Positions 10,911 to 22,540 of a stretch of DNA of 64,000 bases are shown in pieces. Both the position numbers and the translations under genes were made by a program. The first letter of the stretch is position 1. Every line of letters begins with the position of its first letter. The notes under the pieces are model-generated. The model saw only the letters and a list, made by a program, of their open reading frames with translations. It ran no database searches and had not been told where the DNA came from. Source of the DNA: Caenorhabditis elegans (lineage: Eukaryota; Nematoda; Chromadorea; Rhabditida; Rhabditidae); the NCBI RefSeq assembly GCF_000002985.6, contig NC_003281.10, forward strand, positions 434,001 to 498,000, given 5' to 3'.

Positions 10911-11640
10911 GTAGATGCTCGATCTTTTTTTTTCTTTTTGGATTTTTGTGTTGTATCGTTTGTTTGAATTGTTGCGTAAAGCTGTTCCAAATCGAATACA
11001 ATGCGATTTTTACTTTTTGGACCGAGAAATTTCAGATTAAAAAAAAAAAATTAAATGTTTCATAAATTTTCCAGAATGTTCACCTATTACGAAATGTCCT
11101 GAAAAGCTCTGAAAAGCATTGAAAGTTTGCAAAAAAAGCATTTAGAACAATTCTAGAGGCCTCCTAAGTAGTGAAAAAATGCACTGAAACAATTTCAGAT
11201 CGATGCTTGAGGGGTTAAGAGTAGAGCATTTCCGCTTAAAATTCTACAGTGACATATACTTATCATAAGGACCTTATGGAACACTTTCAAATGAAACATG
11301 CCTGGTTTGGAAGTCTGACGGTAAAGTTAAAACTTTTCCTTGTAAAGAGTATTGAAAAATGATCGACTATCAATTTTTAACAGCAGAGCTGTGCGGCATT
11401 TCGAAAATTCCGACGTTTCGGAATTCCTATATTAATATCTGCCACATCAATATAAAAGTGAAATTTCAAAAAAACAAGGAACCCCAAGAAAAGGACAGTG
11501 TTTAACATTCACTGCAATACCAACCCATACCAAGTGATTTTAATTTCTCTATTGCGTGAGACGCAGAGAGGGAGGAAGAGAACCTTGTTGCGCAGTGTTC
11601 ACAACACAACACAGTGGGCACTGTGCCAAGTATCATTCCG
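10911..11640. other. Intergenic, no recognised feature
   Basis: AT-rich sequence after the small membrane-protein gene. No open frame with splice sites or codon bias that I can support on either strand. Confidence 0.5.
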
Positions 11641-11647
11641 GATGACG

Positions 11648-11779
<132 letters not shown>

Positions 11780-11902
11780 GTAAGACTACAAGAGTAAAGA
11801 CAATGCAAGAGACGTTTGTTTTTGTAGATCACACGCAGCTCACAATGAATTTGTAGATCACAATAAAACAGAAATACGATTTGAGAGATAAATATACTGT
11901 GA

Positions 11903-12082
11903 TCTACGCGTGATCTACGCAAACTTTACACAGAAGCTGCTGAAAGTGATGACTGCCCAAGCCCTGGTGTGGTGCTGGCGGGCGAGAGTAGCACCTTCGT
12001 GGAACGTCTAATCGGCAAACATGCCCTGAAAAATTTTGAGCTGGGATTAGTGAAGGGATGGGGTACTTTAGAAGTACTGTAA
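11903..12082 (+). other. GC-richer open segment of 60 codons, possible exon relic
   Basis: Starts after an in-frame stop and ends at TAA (12080-12082), with no ATG at its start. The reading frame (TEAAESDDCPSPGVVLAGES ... FVERLIGKHALKNFELGLVK ...) is protein-like in composition and clearly GC-richer than its surroundings. An acceptor-like TTTACACAG ends at 11932. I do not recognise the product. It could be a terminal exon, a pseudogene fragment or chance. Confidence 0.2.
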
Positions 12083-12280
12083 TAGTGTATAAAGCAGAAG
12101 TATAATGTAAAATAGAATGCTTACGTTTAGAAAAGTGTAGATTTGTTAGTTCTGAAAAAAAGTATTAGACACGCTTCGAAGGTTTGACAAACGTTCGGAG
12201 AACCTTGGAAAGACTTCTTGAGAAAAATTGGATTTCTTTACCGTCATTGTAGAAAATTTTAAAGTTTATGATGTGTATAA

Positions 12281-12822
12281 CAGGGGTGTGCGGCAAATTT
12301 TCCGATTTGCCGAAAATTGCCGACTTGCCGAGCTCGGCAAATTTGCCGATTTGGCGAATTCGGCAAATTTTAAAAAACCAGCAATTGCCGATTTGCCGAG
12401 CTCGGCAATTTTCAAAAAAGTAGATTTGCCGAATTTGCCGAGCTCGGCAAATTTCGAAATTTGCCGCACACGTCAAAAATTTGACAGTACAATTTTGACT
12501 AAAACTATTGATTTTTTAGCCAAAAATTTAGTAAAATGACACAAAATTGAGCTATTTTGATGCTTAAACAGACATACTACGCGGAACTTATTCAGAAACC
12601 AGATGTGTGTTAAGAATTCAGTAGTTTTGGTGTTCCAAAAAACATAAAAAATATCAAATTTTTCCGAGTTTGTTAAGCACGGCAAATTTGCCGAATTTGC
12701 CGTGCTCGGCAAATATTGAAAAAAGAGATTTGCCGAATTTGCCGAGCTCGGCAAATTTTGAAAAACCAGCAATTGCCGATTTGCCGAGCTCGGCAATTTT
12801 TTCCATTTGCCGCACACCCCTG
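12281..12822. mobile_element. hAT-type MITE with perfect 8-bp target duplication
   Basis: Begins CAGGGGTGTGCGGCAAATTT and ends with its inverse TTTGCCGCACACCCCTG. It is flanked on both sides by GTGTATAA (12273-12280 and 12823-12830). An 8-bp duplication and a CAGGGGTG terminus are hallmarks of hAT transposons. The interior is built from TTGCCGAGCTCGGCAA-type palindromes and has no transposase. Its ends recur at 44639-45456 and, truncated, at 49160-49253. Confidence 0.85.
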
Positions 12823-12989
12823 GTGTATAACATGAGGAGCTCATCCAGTACCAAAAACTCCCATCCGAATTTTTATTATCCCTATTCTTCCCCGACTTCC
12901 TAATTGGTACCTTGTCGGTGTTTCCTCTCCACCTGCTTCGGATTTGTTATAATTCGAGCCTTTCAAAAAATTATCTGTTTTTGTTTTAA

Positions 12990-14440
12990 TTAGGAATTAT
13001 CCTTTTAAAAGTGCATCCAAATAACTCTAAACGTCAACTGATTCATCAGTCATAAGATATCCACAGATTCGTTAGCTCAAACATTCCTATCCTCTTTAAT
13101 TAATATTAAAAACAAGATGTGATCATTTATGTTATATGACTAACTTACTCCTTTGGTTTTTAATTAGTTGATCTTTTCAAGTTTTCTTCTAACCGGACGT
13201 GATCTTTCACAACGTATTCCTTTATTGCCCTTCCGTTTAGCTGGAACATCAGAGAAGGTCGAAAAAATTCAAACCACTGGTTACATTGTCGATGTTCTCG
13301 ATTTGAAGAACATCCTGAATTGCAAAATAAAACATAATGCAGTTTGAGTTCCTGATCCTTTTATAATTTTCAAGTAACAGTCTGTATATTAAAACAACAA
13401 TTTTTATTAGCTCAAGATTCGTAGATGAGTAGGATACTTAAATTTTCAAACCGTGTAGTATGTTTAATCCCATTTTTTGAACAGTTATTCTTATTTGGTA
13501 ATTAGTCCAGCTGTTTCGTAATCTTCCAAAACTCCTGGAGATCTTTCTATTTGGTGATGCCCTATTAACAGATGATGTGCCCTAATTTCAGTCAGATATT
13601 ATCCTTTTAAAAGTACATCCAGACAACTCTAAAAATCCACTGATTCATCAGTCATAAGATATTCAGACTTGTTAGTTGTAACATTCCTAGGCAGACTGAT
13701 GTATAAATATCCATAACAAAATGTTGAATTTTGGTTTTTAAGTACGAGAAATTAATGACTTTCCTGTAACATCATTTACGTTTTCGATTAACTGACTAGT
13801 TCCTTATTCAGCTTACTCAAAAGCTCTCCATATATTTTATGCAATAAGAGAACTATGGTGATTGAACATGCTTATATCAGGATATATCAGAATAATGGTA
13901 TTTAGTCAACTCTGTTAAACAGTCCGATGTAACATGACTGAACATTCTTAGTAAGGTTATTGTCCCATTACATGGAACAGTTGATAAGAATTAAATAAAT
14001 ACCGTTCTTCTGGCTTTTGTATGTATTTTCAATTAGTACATATAACAACAGCTTCGAGTAGTTAGACTTTAATTGATAGAATTTTTATTTCCCGCACTCC
14101 ACCAATTAGATTTGCCTAGTTAAAACTGCTCGAGCACGTATTGCAATATTTTTGACAGGTTGGTTTTGGAATTTTTTTCTTGTCGTAGTTATGCCCTATT
14201 AACAAATTATATGTATGTATTTATTTTAATCACGAATTATCCTTTCAAAGTATTATACATCCAGAAGAAAACACAGAAATTTAGCTGATTCATCAGTCAT
14301 AAGATATTAACTTCGTAGACTCGTTAGCTGTAACATTGAGATCACTTAGAAGTTACATGACTAATTTACTCTTTCGGTTGTTAGTTATTTGATCTTCATC
14401 ATTTTTCTGTAAAATCAATGCTTTTTCCTGTGACTGTGTG
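12990..14440. repeat. Diverged tandem triplication, unit about 600 bp
   Basis: The core TGATTCATCAGTCATAAGAT occurs at about 13038, 13639 and 14285, each time preceded by ATTATCCTTT and CATCCAGA-like words and followed by a CGTTAGCT/TGTTAGTTGTAACATT segment. Further words repeat at the same offset: TGCCCTATTAACA at about 13558 and 14193, and a TGACTAACTTACTC-like word near 13138 and 14358. No coding exon is evident. It may be a decayed tandem array or triplicated non-coding transcript. Confidence 0.6.
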
Positions 14441-14631
14441 TTTAATGATCTTGTGCGAAAAGAAAATATTTAGGGAGTACGGTATTTAGTCCTAATAAAG
14501 TGTTCCCTGGCAGGGGTCCGCTAGTTGTAGATTTGGGGCACAATTGATCTGTTGTCCCAATGAATCACGGAATGCCCTTTTCCCTATTGTCCTGTAGCCT
14601 ACAAGAAATCCTCCCGGGATTGCTCAATCAG

Positions 14632-14829
14632 CGTATATAACTGGAATCAAGAAGTCATGTGTGTTAGTTATTCTCAGAATATTATTCATTCTCTCTCACT
14701 CATTTCGAAAATTCATGCGACTTTCATTTGTTCTATTGGATTATTTATAATTAATTGTTAATTTCAGCTTCAAATTTGGTACCACCGCAACTACTGCTTC
14801 TCCGTTTTGCCGCTTCTGCGTGATCTCTG
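14632..14829 (+). promoter_or_regulatory. TATA-type promoter and 5' untranslated region of the 75-aa membrane protein gene
   Basis: A TATA-like CGTATATAAC sits at about 14631-14641, followed by a pyrimidine-rich TTCTCTCTCACTC. A splice acceptor TTAATTTCAG ends at about 14767 and is followed by TTTGGTACCACCGC. The TTGGTACCAC word is shared with the leader of the gene at 10401. Confidence 0.4.
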
Positions 14830-15139
14830 ATGCCAAGTGTAAGTTGAAGCAAGTTATTAAAATGGATTTTTCAAATTTTTTATTGATTTTTTGTTTAATA
14901 TCCCAAAAAAAAATGTTCAGAAGCACTGGCAAGCATCTGCTCCAACCCAAATCGTGGAGAGCAGCTCAGTTCAATTGGAAACTAAGGATCAAAACGAGAT
15001 CATCGTCCCAATGGCAAGATCCCACTGCAGCAGAAGATGCAAGTTCATCACCTTCGTCCTGACTGTGCTCACCGGGATGGGAGTCGCCGCCGTTGTCGTC
15101 TTCATGCCGCAAATCAAGAAGTTCTTCAAGATTGAATAA
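14830..15139 (+). CDS. Small single-pass membrane protein, 2 exons, 75 aa
   Basis: Exons 14830-14838 (ATGCCAAGT then GTAAGTT) and 14921-15139. The N-terminal half is polar (KHWQASAPTQIVESSSVQLE), followed by a basic-cysteine patch (ARSHCSRRCK), one membrane segment (FITFVLTVLTGMGVAAVVVF) and a short lysine-rich tail (IKKFFKIE). There is no cleavable signal, and positive charge lies on both sides of the span. The gene shares its plan with the one at 10401-10910: a 9-base first coding exon starting ATGCC, a leader containing TTGGTACCAC, and one span near the C-terminus. Protein identity is low, so paralogy is inferred mainly from structure. Function unknown. Confidence 0.55.
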
Positions 15140-15799
15140 GCATCTCCATTCGTCAGTACTAAATCTTAAACGTTACCCTAAATGTTCCCTCTCTCAACAT
15201 TTGTTCCAAAAATTGCACCGTTTTTCATGTAACTTACCAAATAATTTTCCAGTGGTCTGAACATTTCTCTCAATCTTCTAAAAATTTTCTGTAACCCCGC
15301 TTCAAATTAAGACCCTTCTTAAAATTTTGTGTCAATGGATTATTCATAGGAGCAATTACAATCTATGTCTCGTTCCACACTTTTCTAAAATTTTCCTAAA
15401 ACCCCTCCGACTCTTGAATTTCAAATTTTATCACACCTCCAAACCACGGAAACTCAATTTTTCTCGAATGAATTCTATATATCGATCTCGCAGTTTGTAG
15501 TTTGTAGTGTTTCGAGAATTCCAGGCCCTTTATTTTTAGGGCTGCGGCGCAAGTTGTGATCTCTGTACGCAGTTAAAGGTGGAGTACCGAAATCTGAAAC
15601 TGTGATTTCTTAGAACAAACTTGGGCCAAAATTACCGAATTTCGTAATACTACTTTCTGAAAAATTCTAAAAAAAAATGTTGCAAAAAAATATTTTTTGA
15701 TTCATCATTAAAAATCGTTGAAACACTTTCCTTTCAAAAAAAACCTTTTTTTAATTTAAAAAAAATGCTGCTTTTTTCAAAAATTTTAAATTTCACTCA

Positions 15800-18700
15800 T
15801 GTATTTGACATGTAGTTCAGTGACAACTGGACTCAAAAATATAATGCTCGTAATTATTAATAAATGTGTGTTGTCTCAGAGCCACGTCTGAAAATACAGA
15901 TTTTTTCTCGAAAATTTCAAAAACTTTGTAGAAATTCGATTTTTGACATAAGTGATCTCTCTTTTTTTCTGACATGTATTTCAGTGACAACTGTACTCGA
16001 AAATATAATGCTCGTAATTATTAATAAATGTGTGTTGTCTCAGAGCCACGTCTGAAAATACAGATTTTTTCTCGAAAATTTCAAAAACTTTGTAGAAATT
16101 CGATTTTTGACATAAATGATCGCTCTTTTTTTCTGACATGTATTTCAGTGACAACTAAACTAGAAAATATAATGCTCGTAATTATTTATAAGTGTGTGTT
16201 GTCTCAGAGCCACGTCTGAAAATACAGATTTTTTCTCGAAAATTTCAAAAACTTTGTAGAAATTCGATTTTTGACATAAATGATCTCTCTTTTTTTCTGA
16301 CATGTATTTCAGTGACAAATGGACTAGAAAATATAATGCTCGTAATTATTTATAAGTGTGTGTTGTCTCAGAGCCACGTCTGAAAATACAGATTTTTTCT
16401 CGAAAATTTCAAAAACTTTGTAGAAATTCGATTTTTGACATAAATGATCGCTCTTTTTTTCTGACATGTATTTCAGTGACAACTAAACTAGAAAATATAA
16501 TGCTCGTAATAATTTATAAGTGTGTGTTGTCTCAGAGCCACGTCTGAAAATACAGATTTTTTCTCGAAAATTTCAAAAACTTTGTAGAAATTCGATTTTT
16601 GACATAAATGATCTCTCTTTTTCTCTGACATGTATTTCAGTGACAAATGGACTAGAAAATATAATGCTCGTAATTATTTATAAGTGTGTGTTGTCTCAGA
16701 GCCACGTCTGAAAATACAGATTTTTTCTCGAAAATTTCAAAAACTTTGTAGAAATTCGATTTTTGACATAAATGATCTCTCTTTTTTTCTGACATGTATT
16801 TCAGTGACAACTAAACTAGAAAATATAATGCTCGTAATTATTTATAAGTGTGTGTTGTCTCAGAGCCACGTCTGAAAATACAGATTTTTTCTCGAAAATT
16901 TCAAAAACTTTGTAGAAATTCGATTTTTGACATAAATGATCGCTCTTTTTTTCTGACATGTATTTCAGTGACAACTAAACTAGAAAATATAATGCTCGTA
17001 ATTATTTATAAGTGTGTGTTGTCTCAGAGCCACGTCTGAAAATACAGATTTTTTCTCGAAATTTTCAAAAACTTTGTAGAAATTCGATTTTTGACATAAA
17101 TGATCGCTCTTTTTTTCTGACATGTATTTCAGTGACAAATGGATTAGAAAATATAATGCTCGTAATTATTTATAAGTGTGTGTTGTCTCAGAGCCACGTC
17201 TGAAAATACAGATTTTTTCTCGAAAATTTCAAAAACTTTGTAGAAATTCGATTTTTGACATAAATGATCTCTCTTTTTTTCTGACATGTATTTCAGTGAC
17301 AAATGGATTAGAAAATATAATGCTCGTAATTATTTATAAGTGTGTGTTGTCTCAGAGCCACGTCTGAAAATACAGATTTTTTCTCGAAAATTTCAAAAAC
17401 TTTGTAGAAATTCGATTTTTGACATAAATGATCGCTCTTTTTTTCTGACATGTATTTCAGTGACAAATGGATTAGAAAATATAATGCTCGTAATTATTTA
17501 TAAGTGTGTGTTGTCTCAGAGCCACGTCTGAAAATACAGATTTTTTCTCGAAAATTTCAAAAACTTTGTAGAAATTCGATTTTTGACATAAATGATCTCT
17601 CTTTTTTTCTGACATGTATTTCAGTGACAAATGGATTAGAAAATATAATGCTCGTAATTATTTATAAGTGTGTGTTGTCTCAGAGCCACGTCTGAAAATA
17701 CAGATTTTTTCTCGAAAATTTCAAAAACTTTGTAGAAATTCGATTTTTGACATAAATGATCTCTCTTTTTTTCTGACATGTATTTCAGTGACAAATGGAT
17801 TAGAAAATATAATGCTCGTAATTATTTATAAGTGTGTGTTGTCTCAGAGCCACGTCTGAAAATACAGATTTTTTCTCGAAAATTTCAAAAACTTTGTAGA
17901 AATTCGATTTTTGACATAAATGATCTCTCTTTTTTTCTGACATGTATTTCAGTGACAAATGGATTAGAAAATATAATGCTCGTAATTATTTATAAGTGTG
18001 TGTTGTCTCAGAGCCACGTCTGAAAATACAGATTTTTTCTCGAAAATTTCAAAAACTTTGTAGAAATTCGATTTTTGACATAAATGATCGCTCTTTTTTT
18101 TCTGACATGTATTTCAGTGACAACTGGACTCGAAAATATAATGCTCGTAAATATTAATAAATGTGTGTTGTCTCAGAGCCACGTCTGAAAATACAGATTT
18201 TTTCTCGAAAATTTCAAAAACTTTGTAGAAATTCGATTTTTGACATAAATGATCGCTCTTTTTTTTCTGACATGTATTTCAGTGACAAATGGATTAGAAA
18301 ATATAATGCTCGTAATTATTTATAAGTGTGTGTTGTCTCAGAGCCACGTCTGAAAATACAGATTTTTTCTCGAAAATTTCAAAAACTTTGTAGAAATTCG
18401 ATTTTTGACATAAATGATCTCTCTTTTTTTCTGACATGTATTTCAGTGACAAATGGATTAGAAAATATAATGCTCGTAATTATTAATAAATGTGTGTTGT
18501 CTCAGAGCCATGTCTGAAAATACAGATTTTTTTTCGAAAATTTCAAAAACTTTGTAGAAATTCGATTTTTGACATAAATGATCGCTCTTTTTTTTCTGAC
18601 ATGTATTTCAGTGACTACTGGAATCGAAAATATAATGCTCGTAATTATTAATAAATGTGTGTTGTCTCAGAGCCATGCCTGAAAATACAGATTTTTTTTT

Positions 18701-19391
18701 CGAAAATTTCAAAAACTTTTTAGAAATTCGATTTTTGACATAAATGATCGCTCTTTTTTTCTGACATGTATTTCAGTGACTACTGGAATCGAAAATATAA
18801 TGCTCGTAATTATTTATAAGTGTGTGTTGTCTCAGAGCCATGCCTGAAAATACAGATTTTTTTTCGAAAATTTCAAAAACTTTGTAGAAATTCGATTTTT
18901 GACATAAATGATCGCTCTTTTTTTCTGACATGTATTTCAGTGACTACTGGAATCGAACATATAATGCTCGTAATTATTAATAAATGTGTGTTGTCTCAGA
19001 GCCATGCCTGAAAATACAGATTTTTTTTCGAAAATTTCAAAAACTTTGTAGAAATTCGATTTTTGACATAAATGATCGCTCTTTTTTTCTGACATGTATT
19101 TCAGTGACTACTGGAATCGAAAATATAATGCTCGTAATTATTTATAAGTGTGTGTTGCCTCAGAGCCACGTCTGAAAATACAGATTTTTTCTCGAAAATT
19201 TCAAAAATTTTGTAGAAATTCGATTTTTGACATAAATGATCTCTCTTTTTTTCTGACATGTATTTCAGTGACTACTGGAATCGAAAATATAATGCTCGTA
19301 ATTATTTATAAGTGTGTGTTGTCTCAGAGCCACGTCTGAAAATACAGATTTTTTCTCGAAAATTTCAAAAACTTTGTAGAAATTCGATTTT
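15800..19391. repeat. 164-bp tandem satellite, about 22 copies
   Basis: Units begin at about 15807 with GACATGTA(T/G)TTCAGTGAC and recur every 164 bases (165 in a few units with an extra T) up to about 19391. Interior units are nearly identical; the outermost are more diverged. Variant sites (GATCGCTC or GATCTCTC; AACTAAACTAG, AAATGGACTAG or AAATGGATTAG) partly alternate between neighbours, implying a two-unit homogenisation step. Each unit carries a pyrimidine tract and TTTCAG resembling a splice acceptor. Each unit also yields a 63-codon open frame, but these end in the next unit and 164 is not a multiple of 3, so no long coding array exists. Confidence 0.97.
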
Positions 19392-19821
19392 CTGCAAATT
19401 AAAATTGTTAATTTGAAAAATGTTGTACTTGAGTTTTAAATTATTTATTTGATATTTTTGAGGTACTTATTGGTTTCGTTCCCCCCAAAATGTTTTAAAT
19501 TCTAAAATTTCATTTTCCACCTTTCAAATTAAAAACGTTAACAAAAGTACTTGATGTTTTATACACTTTAAAAATAATCATAACATCTTCATTGAAGGAT
19601 TTATTACAATTAAAGATTTTTTGGGGAAAATTTTTGAAAATAAAACTTGAAAAATTGAAAGAATTTCACAAATAATCGGAGGATAGGGAAGCAAACTTAC
19701 AAAAGCTTAATTATCGATTTTTTTTGGATTTTTCATGTAATGCCACGTGGCACAGTGAGTAGAAGCATGAGACCGGGGAGCATAGAATTTTCGGAAAAAA
19801 AAATTTCAAAAAAAAAAAAGT

Positions 19822-20391
19822 TTAGGTAAAAGTAGACATTCGTCGCTTTGAAATGGGTTTTTTGTTGATTTGTTGTGCTGATTCAGATGATTGCTTATCA
19901 GATATTCCAAGCCATTTTAAAAGACGTGTGGTACCGGATATTGAGTGTTTCTTGTCCACCTTGCAGTAGTCACTTGACGTACTTCTTTGCGGACCCCCTT
20001 CGGTTGGCTCCTGGAATTTAAGAATTTTCCAATATTTTTCTAATTTTGAATTTACAGGTTTTCTGATATTTCTTAATTAATTGTTGTTTTTTGATGTTTT
20101 TTTGAGTGAACAACCTGCCAATTGGCCAATTTTCCAAAAAAAAAAAATGAATTTAAAAAAAATTTATTCAGTAACGTCTAAAATAAGAAATTGTAGAGAA
20201 AGTGACTGAAAGATGAGGTTTCGAAAAAAAAATTTGAATTTTGATTTTGTGTCAATTTGGTTCCAACTCACCACTGGCTCCAACTCGAATCGATCGGAAC
20301 TTCCATTTGAACTACTGTTACGGTGGGTCATGCGAACCTGTAGATGCGGTACTGCGCCAGAATGTACTGAATGGCGATGCTTTGTGGTTAC
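19822..20391 (-). CDS. 3' end of a minus-strand gene (last two exons)
   Basis: Two exons read in phase 0 on the minus strand: 20391-20272 (40 codons, acceptor ACATTCCAG, donor GTGAGT) and 20010-19822 (62 codons plus TAA, acceptor AAATTCCAG). Together they encode a polar, Ser/Thr/Lys-rich C-terminus: THRNSSSNGSSDRFELEPV, then EPTEGGPQRSTSSDYCK, RLLKWLGISDK, ending SKRRMSTFT. Clean splice sites, phase match and codon usage make these real coding exons. I do not recognise the family. Upstream exons should lie at higher coordinates. The two exons at 25602-29718 are candidates for the same gene, but their last phase (2) does not join directly, so at least one exon is missing. Confidence 0.6.
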
Positions 20392-20555
20392 CTGGAATGT
20401 TGGAAATTTGGGGGAAATTAAAAAAAAAACTAAACGGAGCTAAAACTAAAAAACATTGGTGAAAGTTAGGCCAGGTTTGCAAAGTTGTAGCCACGCCCAC
20501 TTTGCAAGTCTGGCACAGATTTTGAAATTGGTAGGTTCCCGCCGTTTGATTAGAC

Positions 20556-20770
20556 TGAGGCTCAGGCTTGAATTTGGAATGGAGTTGAGTCGGGCTAGGC
20601 TTAGACTTAAGTTTAGAAGTAAGCTTTAACCTAAGTTTCGACTGAGACAGAGACTGGCTTACACTCAGGCATACGTATTCGTTTAGGCTTCGACTTATGC
20701 TGGGACTTAAACTCAGATATAGGCTTTGGCATGGGCTCAGACTGAGGCCTAGGCTTAAAGTTAGGCTTTG
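20556..20770. repeat. Degenerate telomere-like repeats
   Basis: About 215 bases of TTAGGC/GCCTAA-related words (GGCTTAGACTTA, TAGGCTTCGACTTATG, GGCCTAGGCTTAAAG), more diverged than the array at 3536-3818. Confidence 0.6.
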
Positions 20771-20771
20771 A

Positions 20772-20788
20772 CCCCCCCCCCCCCCCCC
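20772..20788. repeat. C17 homopolymer tract
   Basis: Seventeen consecutive C residues directly after the telomere-like block. The complementary G17 can form a G-quadruplex. Confidence 0.9.
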
Positions 20789-21232
20789 AGTCGCCGGTTC
20801 AGTCTCCGGTTTAATCTGAAGCTTGGGATTATGATTGGGTTTTAAATGATTCAGGCTTCAGTTGAGGAATACATATAAGTGATGTGACGTCACACTTTTG
20901 TAAGCTTGCAGTGTAACACGTGTGGCAAAAAAACCAAGAAAAGTGAAAAAGTCGGAAAAATTAAAGTCACTGGTGAGTGAAAAATCAGGAATATTGACAA
21001 AAATTCAAAATTTTCTAGAAGAAAAAAAACGAAAGCGTCCTCACAATAAGCACTTCGTCACCACTTTTACACAGACTCATCGAACGAACTTTCAACGGTG
21101 GATTTGCTGTGATCTCCATGAATTGGGCGGCGGCATCTTCGCTGAAAATGTTGAGATTAATTTGAGAAAAATCGAGAAATTTTTAATAGGTATCTACAGT
21201 AACCCTACAGTACTCCTATTTTACGCTGTCAC

Positions 21233-21560
21233 TTGGTGTCAGGCTGTCTCATTGGGGTTTGATCTACAGAAAATGCGGAAATTTTCCCCCAGGAAAATTT
21301 GACGTCAGCACACTCTTAAAGGTACTAAATCAGTTGAAAAGTCCGCTAAAAATTTTCTGCTAAAAAAAAAACTAAAAACTAAAAATTTTCTATACTTCTC
21401 CCTTGAGTTATGCCACTTTTAAGTTGCTGAGACAAGAGAGTGTGTCGGGGAGGGAGACGTAGATGGGGCGTTCGTCTGTGTCTCCTCCTCCCCCCACACT
21501 CTCTCGATTTTCAAACTTTGAAAAGGCATAACTATGCGGGTTATGGTTGTCAAAATTGGC
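21233..21560. mobile_element. Partial copies of two foldback element families
   Basis: 21233-21330 matches one end of the GTTTGATCTAC family (GTCAGGCTGTCTCATTGGGG, then TTTGATCTACAGAAAATGCG) but lacks the opposite end. 21340-21560 matches the GAGACGCAGAC family: GGGAGGGAGACGTAGA and GTCTGTGTCTCCTCC flank its centre, with AAAGGCATAACTATGCGG to the right. Confidence 0.4.
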
Positions 21561-22139
21561 GGAACATCAAAATTGTTGAAACTTTTGCCATCAAAGTCTG
21601 GTCCCGTCTAGTCATATTATAATCCTAATTCTCCCTTCAAATTTGTAGACGGTCGTTCTGAAAGTCCCCTGTGCCAAAAAAATCCCCCGCGTCATAATTT
21701 CCCCCATGTTCTTCGTCTCTTAACGTTCTAAACCAAAAATAGCCACCCTTACGGAAATCTCAAATAAATTTGTCAACTTGAGAAGGCTGGAACAGAGGCG
21801 ACTAAAAAGCGAAAAAGATAGAATGTCAACATATTTTCTTTTTCTCTCTCTCTCTCTATCGGCTTCTTCTTATAGCTCTCAGATCTTTGAGCGGCTCCAT
21901 TGTTTTACTCGTCGTGTCATGCGTTACTCGACTTTTTGCTGCTACAGAAAGAAGAAAGAGGAAAAAGATATGAGGAAAGTGTTGCCATTCCATCTGGAAA
22001 CAGGGATAGGAAACACGAAAATTCAATATTTATGCGCGAGTAGTGTTAAACTCAATTCCCCTAAGGGATCCATGATCCTTGAGCTTTTACTCGGTTTTTC
22101 GTTAGTTGGAGATTCAAAAACAATTCTAGGCGATGATTC

Positions 22140-22540
22140 TCGTAGCTAGAGGTCCTCTAGGAGCCGAGGAATCCAAGGAGAGTTGTGCCGACTTTCAGGG
22201 GCAGATGTATAACAGCTGAGGGTGTGAAAGGATTTGAACGGTCTTTTAAGTGTCCTCGCCAACTCAGGCGCCCAGGAGAAATCTGCAGGCGTCGGGAAGA
22301 AATTTGGATCCTATAGGACCCTCAGCCTACTCAAGGGGCCGTGTAAAGCTTCGTAGGCTTTCAGTGGCTGCTGAGGTTAAATGTCTTCTAGGAGTCTTAG
22401 CCAACTCGGAAGCCCATGAAGACCTCCTAAATCTTTTAGAACCTGAAATATGTGGTTGGGACTAAGTAGGATGCAATCAGTTCTCTAGGAGTCCTAGCCT
22501 TCTCAGAGGGCCTTGAAGAAGACTGCACCGACCACGAGTG
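22140..22540. repeat. GC-richer block with degenerate TAGGAGTCCTAGCC repeats
   Basis: A motif approximating TAGGAGTCCTAGCCAACTC followed by GGC/GCCC recurs at about 22247, 22318, 22385 and 22486, each followed by a GAAGA- or AAATC-like word. The block stands out in composition from its AT-rich flanks. It is not open in any one frame throughout. Origin unknown. Confidence 0.4.

Noticed and set aside
15864..19339. Series of identical 63-codon open frames
   Set aside because: Each stops in the next satellite unit; 164 bp is not a multiple of 3 and codon content is that of AT-rich satellite DNA.
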